A stretch of DNA of 64,000 nt from JAJEFO01 sp965208685. Lineage in GTDB: Bacteria; Pseudomonadota; Alphaproteobacteria; Rhodobacterales; Rhodobacteraceae. Positions within the stretch are counted from its first letter, which is position 1. Each line of letters starts with the position of its first letter. The stretch lies in assembly GCA_965208685.1 (NCBI GenBank), contig CBDBPL010000007.1, positions 3,658,001-3,722,000 on the forward strand. The letters run 5' to 3'. Below the pieces are notes generated by a model that ran no database searches, was not told the DNA's origin, and saw only the letters and a program-made list of their open reading frames with translations. This document shows positions 24,855-33,245 of this stretch, piece after piece. The translations under genes and the position numbers were made by a program.

Positions 24855-25274
24855 CTATTCTACGGCATCTTCCTCGTCAGCAAGACGCGCGCGGTCTGCG
24901 GCACCCTTCGCATCGACATCGCGGTCCACGAGTTCGATGATGGCCATGGGCGCCATGTCGCCATAGCGGAATCCGGCCTTGAGCACGCGGGTATAGCCGC
25001 CCGAGCGTTCCTTGTAGCGTGGCCCGAGCACCTCGAAGAGCTTGGCGACGTGCATGTCCTGCTTCAGCCGGGCCGCTGCCTGGCGACGGGCGTGCAGGTC
25101 TCCACGCTTCCCGAGCGTGATCAACCTGTCCATCACGCGTCGGAGCTCCTTCGCCTTGGGCAGGGTGGTCTTGATCTGCTCGTGCTCGATCAGCGATCCG
25201 GCCATGTTGGCAAAAAGCGCCTTGCGGTGTTCATGAGTGCGGTTCAGGCGACGATGGCCCTTGGCGTGACGCAT
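24855..25274 (-). CDS. rplQ: 50S ribosomal protein bL17
   Basis: Large-subunit protein near the exit tunnel; 139 residues beginning MRHAKGHRRLNRTHEHRKAL with the conserved LFANMAGSLIEHEQIKTTLPKAKELR. An acidic C-terminal extension (about residues 117-139) is common in alphaproteobacteria. It is the last gene of the alpha operon after rpoA, separated by 105 bp that include a hairpin; AAGGGGAAT serves as ribosome binding site. Confidence 0.97.
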   Translation of the reverse strand: MRHAKGHRRLNRTHEHRKALFANMAGSLIEHEQIKTTLPKAKELRRVMDRLITLGKRGDLHARRQAAARLKQDMHVAKLFEVLGPRYKERSGGYTRVLKAGFRYGDMAPMAIIELVDRDVDAKGAADRARLADEEDAVE

Positions 25275-25304
25275 TTTCCGATTCCCCTTTTTGTGCTTTG
25301 TCCG

Positions 25305-25326
25305 GCGGGGGATGCGTGTCCCCCGC
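25305..25326 (-). terminator. Intercistronic hairpin rpoA-rplQ
   Basis: GCGGGGGA and TCCCCCGC form an 8-bp stem around a 6-base loop, 54 bp after the rpoA stop and 31 bp before rplQ. There is no T-run, so it more likely acts as a processing or stability element, or a partial terminator. Confidence 0.5.
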
Positions 25327-25379
25327 TCACCTTGGGGCTTTCGCCCTTGCTGTCCCCGGCCACCCGGGCATTGAGTTCC

Positions 25380-26396
25380 TCAGAACTGGTCTTCGAACTT
25401 CTTGGCGAGATCCTCGATGTTCTCGGGCGGCCATTCCTCGATGTCCATGCCGAGATGCAGGCCCATTCCGGACAGCACTTCCTTGATCTCGTTAAGCGAC
25501 TTCCGGCCGAAGTTCGGCGTCCTGAGCATTTCGGCCTCGGTCTTCTGGATCAGGTCGCCGATGTAGACGATGTTGTCGTTCTTCAGGCAGTTCGCGGACC
25601 GAACGCTGAGTTCCAGTTCGTCGACCTTCTTCAGCAGAAGCGGATTGAACTCGAGACCGTCGTCCTCGTCGGCACGCTGCGCCGATTCCGGCTCGTCGAA
25701 GTTGATGAACGTGGCGAGCTGGTCCTGCAGAATCCTTGCCGCCAGCGCCACGGCATCCTCCGGGGTCACCGAACCGTCGGTTTCGAGCTTGAGCGTCAGC
25801 TTGTCATAGTCGAGCACCTGGCCTTCCCGGGTCGGCTGGACGTCGTAGCTGACCCTTCGAACAGGCGAATATATCGCATCGACCGGCATCATGCCGATCG
25901 GAGCGTCCTCGGGGCGGTTCTTGTCGGCCGCCACGTAGCCCTTGCCCGTTGCCACGGTAAGTTCCATGTAGAGGCTTGCACCCTCGTCGAGGTGGCAAAG
26001 CACGTGATCCTTGTTGAGGATGTCGATGCCGGCGGTCTCCGAGATGTCCCCCGCGGTCACGATCTGAGGCCCCTTGGCGCTGATGGACAGGCGCTTCGGC
26101 CCCTCCACTTCCATGTTGATGGCAACGCCTTTCAGGTTCAGGACGATGTCGGTCACGTCTTCGCGAACCCCGGCCACGGAAGAAAACTCGTGGAGGACGT
26201 TGTCGATCTGAACGCACGTGATGGCGGCCCCCTGGAGCGAGGACATCAGGACGCGGCGCAGCGCGTTCCCCAGCGTCAGGCCGAAGCCACGCTCCAGCGG
26301 CTCCGCGATCACGGTCGCCTGCCGAAGGGGGTCGTTGCCCGGCCTCACTTCCAGTTGCGTCGGCTTGATGAGTTCCTGCCAGTTCTTGTGGATCAT
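25380..26396 (-). CDS. rpoA: DNA-directed RNA polymerase subunit alpha
   Basis: Alpha subunit, 338 residues, scaffold for beta and beta' assembly and contact point for activators and UP elements. The N-terminal dimerisation domain (about 20-230) contains ERGFGLTLGNALRRVLMSSL. The C-terminal domain (about 250-325) has the helix-hairpin-helix LRTPNFGRKSLNEIKEVL. The C-terminal tail is acidic and aromatic. It lies between rpsK (89 bp) and rplQ (105 bp). Confidence 0.98.
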   Translation of the reverse strand: MIHKNWQELIKPTQLEVRPGNDPLRQATVIAEPLERGFGLTLGNALRRVLMSSLQGAAITCVQIDNVLHEFSSVAGVREDVTDIVLNLKGVAINMEVEGPKRLSISAKGPQIVTAGDISETAGIDILNKDHVLCHLDEGASLYMELTVATGKGYVAADKNRPEDAPIGMMPVDAIYSPVRRVSYDVQPTREGQVLDYDKLTLKLETDGSVTPEDAVALAARILQDQLATFINFDEPESAQRADEDDGLEFNPLLLKKVDELELSVRSANCLKNDNIVYIGDLIQKTEAEMLRTPNFGRKSLNEIKEVLSGMGLHLGMDIEEWPPENIEDLAKKFEDQF

Positions 26397-26485
26397 GTGA
26401 TTCTCCTCAATCCCTGCGCCCGGCCCATGTCCGAGACCGCGCGCTCCCGAGGTCTTGCGAGCCGTTATGCGGCTCGCCGCTGAAT

Positions 26486-26872
26486 TCAGACACGGCGGCG
26501 CTTAGGCGGGCGGCAGCCATTATGTGCAATGGGCGTCACGTCGCGGATCGACGTGATGGTAAATCCAACGGTGGCCAGGGCGCGCAGGGCGCTCTCCCGA
26601 CCCGAGCCCGGACCCTGAACCTCAACTTCGAGCGTGCGGACGCCATGCTCCTTTGCCTTCAGGCCGGCGTCCTCCGCGGCCATCTGCGCAGCATATGGTG
26701 TCGACTTGCGAGAGCCCTTGAACCCCATCGTTCCGGCGGAAGACCAGGCAATTGCGTTGCCCTGGACGTCCGAGATCAGGATCTTCGTGTTGTTGAAGGA
26801 GGAATTCACATGCGCCACGCCAGCGGCGATGTTCTTCGATACCTTCTTCTTGATGCGGCGATCTCGTGCCAT
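26486..26872 (-). CDS. rpsK: 30S ribosomal protein uS11
   Basis: Platform protein of the small subunit, 128 residues, lining the E site and mRNA path. The diagnostic segments are GVAHVNSSFNNTKILISD, SSAGTMGFKGSRKSTPYAAQ and the C-terminal VTPIAHNGCRPPKRRRV. It follows rpsM by 14 bp. No rpsD (uS4) gene is present between rpsK and rpoA, unlike the enterobacterial alpha operon. Confidence 0.98.
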   Translation of the reverse strand: MARDRRIKKKVSKNIAAGVAHVNSSFNNTKILISDVQGNAIAWSSAGTMGFKGSRKSTPYAAQMAAEDAGLKAKEHGVRTLEVEVQGPGSGRESALRALATVGFTITSIRDVTPIAHNGCRPPKRRRV

Positions 26873-26886
26873 GCGCTCCGTCCTCC

Positions 26887-27255
26887 CTACTTCTTCTTGC
26901 CGGCGATCGGCCTTGCCGGACCCTTGCGGGTGCGGGCGTTGGTGTGCGTGCGCTGGCCGCGCACGGGGAGGTTCCGGCGATGACGCAGGCCGCGATAGCA
27001 GCCCAGGTCCATGAGGCGCTTGATGTTCATCTGCACCTCGCGCCGCAAGTCGCCCTCGACGCTGTAGTTTGCGTCGATGTGCTCGCGGATTGCGAGAACT
27101 TCGGCGTCGCTGAGTTCGTTGACCCGGCGCGAGACGTCAATGTTCGTCGCCTCGCAAATGGCCTTTGCCGAGGACTGGCCAATGCCGGTGATGTAGGTGA
27201 GCGCGATCGGAACCCGTTTCGCAGTCGGGATGTTCACGCCGGCAATACGTGCCAC
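26887..27255 (-). CDS. rpsM: 30S ribosomal protein uS13
   Basis: Head protein of the small subunit contacting tRNA and the intersubunit bridge to uL5; 122 residues. It starts MARIAGVNIPTAKRVPIALT and has the helix-hairpin-helix YITGIGQSSAKAICEAT and the basic tail GQRTHTNARTRKGPARPIAGKKK. It is the first gene of the alpha operon, behind a good promoter and a hairpin leader. Confidence 0.98.
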   Translation of the reverse strand: MARIAGVNIPTAKRVPIALTYITGIGQSSAKAICEATNIDVSRRVNELSDAEVLAIREHIDANYSVEGDLRREVQMNIKRLMDLGCYRGLRHRRNLPVRGQRTHTNARTRKGPARPIAGKKK

Positions 27256-27309
27256 GGATTTCTTCCTTTCGTTGCGAGCCCGTGATTCCAGGCCCTTTTT
27301 TCACAACGG

Positions 27310-27337
27310 AAGCCCGGGACTGTGCCGGCCCGGGCTT
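27310..27337 (-). promoter_or_regulatory. Leader hairpin upstream of rpsM
   Basis: AAGCCCGGG and CCCGGGCTT form a 9-bp perfect stem with a 10-base loop. It is placed between the predicted transcription start (about 27359) and rpsM. It could terminate transcription from adk or act as a regulatory leader for the alpha operon. No T-run follows on the minus strand. Confidence 0.5.
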
Positions 27338-27365
27338 GGCTCATGATTCTCGTTCGAGATGGCGG

Positions 27366-27394
27366 TAAGTATGCCTTTGCCCGTGGCGGGTCAA
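27366..27394 (-). promoter_or_regulatory. Promoter of the alpha operon (rpsM-rpsK-rpoA-rplQ)
   Basis: TTGACC (27394-27389), a 17-bp spacer and TACTTA (27371-27366) on the minus strand, in the 191-bp gap between adk and rpsM. Predicted start of transcription is near 27359, giving a leader of about 104 nt. Confidence 0.65.
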
Positions 27395-27446
27395 GGGGCG
27401 AAACACCGCCATTCGCAATTTCCGTTCCGGCCGGTCAGTCCGCCTG

Positions 27447-28091
27447 TCACCTGCCCAGCGACGCCGCGATCTCGCCTTTCACCTCGTCGACCTCGCCGAG
27501 CCCGTTGACCGGCCTCAAGAGGCGCGCATGGTAGTAGTACCCGATCAGCGGCGCGGTCTTCTTGTAGTACTCCATCAGGCGTGTCCTGAGACTCTCCTCG
27601 TTGTCATCCGCTCGACGCCTGAAGTCGGCGGCACCGCAGTTGGAGCACTTGCCGTCATCCGGGATTGGCCGGGTGATGTCGTTGTAGACGTCTCCGCAGT
27701 TTCCACAGGTCGAACGCGCCGTGATCCGCGTGACGAGCGCATCGTCGTCCACCTGCATTTCGACAACGGCATCCAGTTTCTTCTCGTTCGCCTCGAGCAG
27801 GTCGTCCAGTGCGGCGGCCTGCGCCAGCGTGCGCGGAAATCCGTCAAAGATGAACCCGGTTTCACCAGCCGACTGAAGCCGCTCTTCGATCAGGCGGATG
27901 ACGATCTCGTCGGTCACAAGGCCGCCTGAGTCCATTATGTCCGCGACTTTCTTGCCCGTTTCGGTGCCGGACGTGCGCGCCTCGCGGAGCATGTCTCCCG
28001 TCGAAAGCTGGGTCATGCCGCGCTCGTCCTCAAGGATTCGCGCCTGCGTTCCCTTTCCGGCCCCGGGCGGACCAATGAGAATGATGTTCAC
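27447..28091 (-). CDS. adk: Adenylate kinase
   Basis: Interconverts ATP + AMP and two ADP; 214 residues. P-loop GPPGAGKGTQ (8-17), AMP-binding STGDMLREA, and FDGFPRTLAQA are present. The long-form LID carries four cysteines (CGNC and CSNC), so it probably binds zinc, which is not the rule in enterobacteria. It starts with GTG overlapping the secY stop by four bases, hence translational coupling with secY, a conserved arrangement at the end of the spc operon. Confidence 0.97.
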   Translation of the reverse strand: MNIILIGPPGAGKGTQARILEDERGMTQLSTGDMLREARTSGTETGKKVADIMDSGGLVTDEIVIRLIEERLQSAGETGFIFDGFPRTLAQAAALDDLLEANEKKLDAVVEMQVDDDALVTRITARSTCGNCGDVYNDITRPIPDDGKCSNCGAADFRRRADDNEESLRTRLMEYYKKTAPLIGYYYHARLLRPVNGLGEVDEVKGEIAASLGR

Positions 28092-29449
28092 CGTCTTGCC
28101 GTCCCTCTTTGCTTGCCGCCGCGCTTTCTTCCGCGCAGCTGGGACCGCTCGATCAAGCCCTCGTACTGATGGGCCAGCAGGTGGGACTGGACCTGTTGAA
28201 TGAAGTCCATCCCGACGGACACGATGATCAGTATCGACGTGCCGCCGAAGTAGGCCGTGATGGCCAGGCTGCCCCGGACCATTTCCGGGATCAGGCAGAC
28301 CAGCGCCAGGTAGGCCGAGCCCAGGACAAGGACGCGGACAACCACGTATTCCAGGTATTCCTCGGTCTTTTTCCCCGGACGTATGCCGGGCACGAACCCG
28401 TTCTGGTTCTTCAGGTTCTCCGCCACGTCGTCGGGCTTGAACGAGACGTTCAGCGTGTAGAAGTAGGTGAAGAAGATGATCATGCCCGCGAAGAACATCA
28501 GGTAAAGCGGCTGCCCAGGCCCGAAATAGGCAAGAATCCAGCTCATCACCGGGCCGGCGGAGCTTCCGGAGAATGTCGACAGCGTGGTGGGCAAGAGCAG
28601 AAGCGACGAGGCGAAAATCGCCGGAATCACGCCGGCCGGGTTCACCTTGACCGGCAGATGGGACGAGCCGCCGTCGTAGACCTTCATGCCGACCTGACGG
28701 CGCGGGTACTGGATGTGTATCTTGCGCAAGCTGCGCTCCATGAAGACCACGAAGACGAGCGTCGCGAAGATCATCACGAGGATTCCGAGGATCACGCCCG
28801 TCGACAGCGCGCCGACACGGCCCTGCTCGAAGAACTGCGCGAAGACGCCTGGAAGCTCGGCCACGATGCCGACATAGATGATGAGCGAAATTCCGTTGCC
28901 GACCCCGCGCGCAGTGATCTGCTCGCCCAGCCACATCAGGAACATCGTGCCGCCCACGAGCGTGATCACCGTCGAAATGCGGAAGAACCATCCGGGATCC
29001 GTCACGAGGTTGCCGGCCTCCATCGACACTGCAAGGCCGTAGGCCTGGAATGTCGCCAGCGCCACGGTCCCGTACCTCGTGTACTGGGTTATCTTGCGAC
29101 GCCCCTGCTCGCCTTCCTTCTTGAGCTGCTGCAGCGGACCCCAAGTTGCCGCCAGCAACTGAATGATGATCGAGGCCGAAATGTACGGCATGATCCCCAG
29201 CGCGAATATGCCCATGCGGCTGAGCGCGCCGCCCGTGAACATGCCGAGCACTCCGGCGATCCCGCCAGCGGCCTGTTCCATGAACTCGCGCAAGGCGACG
29301 CCGTCAATCCCCGGAACCGGGATGTACGTTCCGATGCGATAGACGATCAGCAGTCCGATCGTGAACAGCAGCCGATTGCGGAGTTCGGTTGCCTTACCCA
29401 GCATGCCCCAACTGACATTGGAGGCCATTTGCTCTGCTGCAGATGCCAT
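28088..29449 (-). CDS. secY: Preprotein translocase subunit SecY
   Basis: Central channel of the Sec translocon, 453 residues with ten membrane segments. Recognisable are TIGLLIVYRIGTYIPVPG (TM1), the plug/TM2 region GGALSRMGIFALGIMPYISA, and the cytoplasmic loops with ERSLRKIHIQYPRRQVG and GKKTEEYL. The C-terminus is basic (QLRGRKRGGKQRGTARR). It lies 100 bp after rplO and is coupled to adk. Confidence 0.97.
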   Translation of the reverse strand: MASAAEQMASNVSWGMLGKATELRNRLLFTIGLLIVYRIGTYIPVPGIDGVALREFMEQAAGGIAGVLGMFTGGALSRMGIFALGIMPYISASIIIQLLAATWGPLQQLKKEGEQGRRKITQYTRYGTVALATFQAYGLAVSMEAGNLVTDPGWFFRISTVITLVGGTMFLMWLGEQITARGVGNGISLIIYVGIVAELPGVFAQFFEQGRVGALSTGVILGILVMIFATLVFVVFMERSLRKIHIQYPRRQVGMKVYDGGSSHLPVKVNPAGVIPAIFASSLLLLPTTLSTFSGSSAGPVMSWILAYFGPGQPLYLMFFAGMIIFFTYFYTLNVSFKPDDVAENLKNQNGFVPGIRPGKKTEEYLEYVVVRVLVLGSAYLALVCLIPEMVRGSLAITAYFGGTSILIIVSVGMDFIQQVQSHLLAHQYEGLIERSQLRGRKRGGKQRGTARR

Positions 29450-29549
29450 GCGAGGCCCTTCCTGTATGCCGGCACCGCCTGCGCGTACGCGGCCAGCGGT
29501 TCCGGACGTTCATGGACATGTAGGCGGCGGCAGGACCGCCCGCAAGCCG

Positions 29550-30023
29550 TCAGGCGGTTGCCGACGCGGACGTGATCGTCAGCGAGCCGCCTGCCTGTTC
29601 GACCGCGGCAATCGCGGACCGGGACGCGCCGGTCACCTCGATCTTCGCCTTGGCCGAGAATTCGCCCTTTGCCAGAACGCGGATTCCGTCCCTCTTGCGG
29701 CGCACGAGCCCGCTCTCGACCAGCACGTCTTCGTCGATGTCCTTGCTGGCGTCGATCTTCTTGGCGTCGATGAACTTCTGGATCAGGCCCAGGTTCACGA
29801 CGGCGTAAGACTTGCGGTTCGGCTTGTTGAATCCGCGCTTGGGCAGGCGCTGGTAAAGCGGCATCTGGCCGCCTTCAAAGCCGTTGAGAGCCACGCCCGA
29901 GCGCGACTTCTGGCCCTTCGTCCCGCGCCCGGCGGTCTTTCCCTTGCCGGAACCGGGCCCGCGGCCAACGCGTTTCGCCCGCTTCGTGGCGCCGGGATTG
30001 TCCCGAAGTTCGTTGAGTTTCAT
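29550..30023 (-). CDS. rplO: 50S ribosomal protein uL15
   Basis: Large-subunit protein, 157 residues. The glycine/arginine-rich N-terminal extension (KRVGRGPGSGKGKTAGRGTK) threads into 23S rRNA, followed by the globular domain with GFEGGQMPLYQRLPKRGF and the C-terminal GEFSAKAKIEVTGAS. A dedicated promoter lies about 90 bp upstream, so rplO-secY-adk can be transcribed apart from the rest of the spc cluster. Confidence 0.97.
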   Translation of the reverse strand: MKLNELRDNPGATKRAKRVGRGPGSGKGKTAGRGTKGQKSRSGVALNGFEGGQMPLYQRLPKRGFNKPNRKSYAVVNLGLIQKFIDAKKIDASKDIDEDVLVESGLVRRKRDGIRVLAKGEFSAKAKIEVTGASRSAIAAVEQAGGSLTITSASATA

Positions 30024-30112
30024 TTCGCTTCTCCTGACCGGACACGCCCCCGAAGCGAACCGGGACGGCCACGGCTTGTTCCTGTTCCAGGACCGGCATC
30101 GGCCACCGGAGG

Positions 30113-30141
30113 CGTATAGACGAGCGCATGCCTCGCTTCAA
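30113..30141 (-). promoter_or_regulatory. Internal promoter before rplO-secY-adk
   Basis: TTGAAG (30141-30136), 17 bp, TATACG (30118-30113) on the minus strand, within the 146-bp gap between rpmD and rplO. The -10 context TCTATACGCC is almost the same as that of the rpsL promoter. Confidence 0.55.
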
Positions 30142-30169
30142 GGCAGGGCCTGTCCAGGAACCCGGTTCG

Positions 30170-30358
30170 CTAACCGCGCTCCTCGACGATCTCGACCAGA
30201 TGCGGAATCTTGGCGATCATGCCGCGAACGGACGGCGTATCTTCCAGTTCGCGTGTCTTGTGCATCTTGCCGAGCCCAAGCCCGATCAGTGTCCGGCGCT
30301 GGATGGCTGGCCGTCGAATCGGTGATCCCGTCTGCCTTACGACGATTGTCTTCGCCAT
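30170..30358 (-). CDS. rpmD: 50S ribosomal protein uL30
   Basis: Small large-subunit protein, 62 residues starting MAKTIVVRQTGSPIRRP with the conserved LGLGKMHKTRELEDTPSVRGMI. The ATG at 30358 is used with GAGGAGG upstream; a GTG nine bases earlier overlaps the rpsE stop. It lies five bases after rpsE. Confidence 0.96.
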   Translation of the reverse strand: MAKTIVVRQTGSPIRRPAIQRRTLIGLGLGKMHKTRELEDTPSVRGMIAKIPHLVEIVEERG

Positions 30359-30363
30359 GGTCG

Positions 30364-30939
30364 TCACGCCTCCTCGACTTCAGCCGCTTCGGCCTTCGCA
30401 GGCTCCTCGCGCTTCGGCAGGATGTCCGCGGCCTTCTTGCCGCGGCGCTGGGCCACTGCGCGCGGCGACGCCTCCTTGCTGAGACCGTCCATGGTGGCGC
30501 GAATCATGTTGTAGGGATTCTGGGTGCCGATCGACTTGGCGACAACGTCCTGCACGCCCAGCATCTCGAAGACGGCACGCATCGGTCCGCCGGCGATGAT
30601 GCCGGTTCCGGTCGGCGCGGTCCGCATCACGACGCGGCCTGCGCCGTGGCGTCCCTCGATGTCGTGATGAAGCGTCCGGCCCTCGCGCAGGGGCACGCGG
30701 ACCATCTGGCGCTTGGCCTGTTCGGTGGCCTTGCGAATGGCTTCGGGCACCTCCTTGGCCTTGCCCTTGCCGAACCCCACGCGACCCTTCTGGTCGCCGA
30801 CGACGACGAGCGCGGCAAAGCCGAAGCGCTTGCCGCCCTTCACGGTCTTCGACACGCGGTTGATCGCGACCAGGCGATCGCCGAATTCAGGCGCTTCGTC
30901 GCGGTCGCGACGTCCCCCATCTCTTGGTTCTCTGGCCAT
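30364..30939 (-). CDS. rpsE: 30S ribosomal protein uS5
   Basis: Decoding-fidelity protein of the small subunit, 191 residues. The double-stranded RNA-binding fold begins at about residue 22 with RLVAINRVSKTVKGGKRFGF, then VGFGKGKAKEVPEAIRKA, and the C-terminal half has GGPMRAVFEMLGVQDVVAKS. The ATG at 30939 follows GAGAAGG; the open frame reaching 31011 lacks similarity. The tail is Ala/Glu-rich. Confidence 0.97.
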   Translation of the reverse strand: MAREPRDGGRRDRDEAPEFGDRLVAINRVSKTVKGGKRFGFAALVVVGDQKGRVGFGKGKAKEVPEAIRKATEQAKRQMVRVPLREGRTLHHDIEGRHGAGRVVMRTAPTGTGIIAGGPMRAVFEMLGVQDVVAKSIGTQNPYNMIRATMDGLSKEASPRAVAQRRGKKAADILPKREEPAKAEAAEVEEA

Positions 30940-31037
30940 ATGGCCTTCTCCCCTCACTCGTGCGCCGAAGCGCCATTGTCCGACCTCGGTGCCACGTGCG
31001 GCCCTGGCCATCGGGGCGGCGACGCGCCGCCCGCAGT

Positions 31038-31397
31038 TCAGATCTTCAGACCGGCCTCACGGGCTGCGTCGGCCAGGGCCTTGACCCTGCCGTGAAACAG
31101 GAAGCCCCCCCGGTCGAAATACGCTTCCTGCACGCCCGCCTGCCTTGCGCGTTCGGCAATGGCGCGGCCAATGGCGGCAGCGGCCTCGATGCCGTTGCCG
31201 TCCTTGGTGTCGATGCCCTTCTCAAGCGACGAGGCCGAAGCCACGGTCCTCCCCAGCTTGTCGTCGATCACCTGGGCGCTGATGTTCCTGTTCGAACGGT
31301 ACACCGACAGGCGCATTCGCCCGGCGTTGACCTTGCGAAGCTTGTTCCGGACGCGCATCCGGCGCTTTTCGAACAGTTCTCTCTTTGAAAGTGCCAT
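31038..31397 (-). CDS. rplR: 50S ribosomal protein uL18
   Basis: Binds 5S rRNA in the central protuberance; 119 residues beginning MALSKRELFEKRRMRVRNKL, with RLSVYRSNRNISAQVIDD and the C-terminal AYFDRGGFLFHGRVKALADAAREAGL. The start at 31397 is fixed by family similarity; the longer frame overlaps rplF. It is 11 bp downstream of rplF. Confidence 0.97.
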   Translation of the reverse strand: MALSKRELFEKRRMRVRNKLRKVNAGRMRLSVYRSNRNISAQVIDDKLGRTVASASSLEKGIDTKDGNGIEAAAAIGRAIAERARQAGVQEAYFDRGGFLFHGRVKALADAAREAGLKI

Positions 31398-31408
31398 CTG
31401 ACCGGTTC

Positions 31409-31942
31409 CTACTTCTTCTTGCCTTCCTTGCTGAAGACATACTCGCCCTTGTACCTGATGCCCTTGCCCTTGTACGGCTCGGGCTTGCGCCATTCGCGGA
31501 TATTGGCCGCGACCTGTCCGACGAGCTGCTGGTCAATGCCTTCGACAACGATTACGGTGTTCCTTGGCGTGGTCACGGTGACGCCTTCCGGCACATCGAA
31601 GATCACGTCGTGCGAGAAGCCGAGATTCAGCGTGAGCCTGTTGTCCTGCACCTGTGCCCGATAGCCAACGCCGCTGATCTCGAGTTCCTTCCTGAAGCCG
31701 TCAGTGACGCCGGTGACGAGGTTCTGCACCTGGGTGCGGCTCATTCCCCATTGCTGGCGCGCCCGCTTCGACGACCCGCGCGGGTCGAGGCTCACCGCGT
31801 TGTCCTTGACGGTGATTGTCACGTCGTCGGTCGCCGTGAATTCGCGCTGACCCTTGGGGCCCTTCACGGTCACGGTCTGGCCGGAGAGCGTGGCTTCGAC
31901 GCCAGACGGCAGCTCCACCGGTTTCTTCCCTATTCGAGACAT
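31409..31942 (-). CDS. rplF: 50S ribosomal protein uL6
   Basis: Large-subunit protein near the factor-binding site, 177 residues in two similar alpha/beta domains. It starts MSRIGKKPVELPSGVEATL; the second domain ends with IREWRKPEPYKGKGIRYKGE, the conserved C-terminal signature. It lies 12 bp after rpsH. Confidence 0.97.
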   Translation of the reverse strand: MSRIGKKPVELPSGVEATLSGQTVTVKGPKGQREFTATDDVTITVKDNAVSLDPRGSSKRARQQWGMSRTQVQNLVTGVTDGFRKELEISGVGYRAQVQDNRLTLNLGFSHDVIFDVPEGVTVTTPRNTVIVVEGIDQQLVGQVAANIREWRKPEPYKGKGIRYKGEYVFSKEGKKK

Positions 31943-31954
31943 GCGTCCTGCTCC

Positions 31955-32347
31955 CTAGAAGACCGTGCAAAGCACTTCGCCGCCGACATTCGCGGAACGC
32001 GCGGCCGCGTCCGACATCACGCCCCTGGATGTCGAGACAATTGACACGCCAAGTCCGCGACGGACCCGCGGAATGTCATCCGCCCCGAGATACACGCGCC
32101 GCCCAGGCTTCGAGACCCGCTTGAGCTCGCGGATCACCGGCGTTCCATCGTAGTATTTCAGGCTGATCTCGATCGCCGGGTGGCCACGATCGTCGGTGAC
32201 CTCCTGATAGCCGCGGATGTAGCCTTCGTCGGCAAGGACATCCAGAACCCACTTGCGCAGCTTCGAGGCCGGAGTCGTCGCCGTCGACTTGCCGCGCATC
32301 TGCGCATTGCGGATGCGGGTCAGCATATCACCCAAGGGATCATTCAT
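31955..32347 (-). CDS. rpsH: 30S ribosomal protein uS8
   Basis: Binds the central domain of 16S rRNA; 130 residues with MNDPLGDMLTRIRNAQMRGK at the start and the C-terminal LGVSIVSTSRGVMSDAAAR. In enterobacteria uS8 represses the spc operon by binding near rplE; no such site was identified here. Confidence 0.97.
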   Translation of the reverse strand: MNDPLGDMLTRIRNAQMRGKSTATTPASKLRKWVLDVLADEGYIRGYQEVTDDRGHPAIEISLKYYDGTPVIRELKRVSKPGRRVYLGADDIPRVRRGLGVSIVSTSRGVMSDAAARSANVGGEVLCTVF

Positions 32348-32359
32348 CCTCTCTACTCC

Positions 32360-32665
32360 TCACCAGCTTGACTTCACCAGGCCCGGAATCTGGCCCCGGC
32401 TGCCGAGTTCCCGAAGCGCGATCCGCGACATCTTCAGCTTTCGGTAATATCCGTGCGGGCGCCCGGTCAGCTGGCAGCGGTTGTGGAGCCGGGTGGCGGA
32501 ACTGTTCCGCGGCAGCTTCGCGAGCTTCAGGCGCGCCTTGAAGCGCTCCTCCATCGGCTTGTCCTGATCATTTGCGATCTCTTTCAACGCGGCGCGCCTC
32601 GCGGAATGTTTCCGAACAAGCATCTGGCGCTTCTTCTCGCGCTCGATCATCGCTTTCTTGGCCAT
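32360..32665 (-). CDS. rpsN: 30S ribosomal protein uS14
   Basis: Head protein of the small subunit, 101 residues, the long zinc-free form: it has only one cysteine and lacks the CxxC pairs of the short form. Conserved parts are EREKKRQMLVRKHSARR and RCQLTGRPHGYYRKLKMSRI. It lies between rplE (16 bp) and rpsH (12 bp). Confidence 0.97.
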   Translation of the reverse strand: MAKKAMIEREKKRQMLVRKHSARRAALKEIANDQDKPMEERFKARLKLAKLPRNSSATRLHNRCQLTGRPHGYYRKLKMSRIALRELGSRGQIPGLVKSSW

Positions 32666-32681
32666 GAACCCCCTCCCGAGC

Positions 32682-33245
32682 TTAGCTGTTGAACGGCATG
32701 TTGAAATGCTTCAACAGCGCCCTTGCTTCTGCGTCCGTTTCGGACGTCGTGCAGACGATGATGTCCATGCCCCAGACTTCATCGACCTTGTCAAAGTCGA
32801 TTTCCGGGAACACGATGTGCTCCCTCAGGCCCATGGCGAAATTGCCGCGACCGTCAAACGAACTCGCCTTCACGCCCCGGAAGTCGCGGACCCGCGGCAA
32901 CGCGACCGTGATGAGACGGTCAAGGAAATCGTACATCCGGTCGCCGCGCAACGTGACCTTGGCACCGAGCGGCACGTTCTCGCGGACCCTGAATGCGGCA
33001 ATGGACTTCTTGGCGTGCGTGATCACCGCCTTCTGGCCTGCAATCAACGTCAGGTCTTCCTGTGCCAGCCGGGCCTTCTTGGAATCCTTCACCGATTCGG
33101 CACCTGTGCCGATGTTCAGGACGATCTTGTCCAGGCGCGGAATCTGCATGTCGTTCTTGTAGGAGAACTCTTCCTTCAGGGCGGCTCGCACCGTCTCCTT
33201 GTAGTGCGTCTTGAGACGCGGCGTGTAGCTGGCTGCGTCCAGCAT
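32682..33245 (-). CDS. rplE: 50S ribosomal protein uL5
   Basis: 5S rRNA-binding protein of the central protuberance, 187 residues. Signatures are IPRLDKIVLNIGTGAESVKD, FRVRENVPLGAKVTLRG and RDFRGVKASSFDGRGNFAMG. The first base of its start codon overlaps the rplX stop, indicating coupling. Confidence 0.97.
   Translation of the reverse strand: MLDAASYTPRLKTHYKETVRAALKEEFSYKNDMQIPRLDKIVLNIGTGAESVKDSKKARLAQEDLTLIAGQKAVITHAKKSIAAFRVRENVPLGAKVTLRGDRMYDFLDRLITVALPRVRDFRGVKASSFDGRGNFAMGLREHIVFPEIDFDKVDEVWGMDIIVCTTSETDAEARALLKHFNMPFNS

Noticed and set aside
24306..26483. 725-codon plus-strand frame across rarA, rplQ and rpoA
   Set aside because: Antisense shadow of three firmly identified genes, caused by GC-rich third positions.
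27447..29144. N-terminally extended adk of 565 codons
   Set aside because: The extension is an out-of-frame reading of secY; adk starts at the GTG at 28091.
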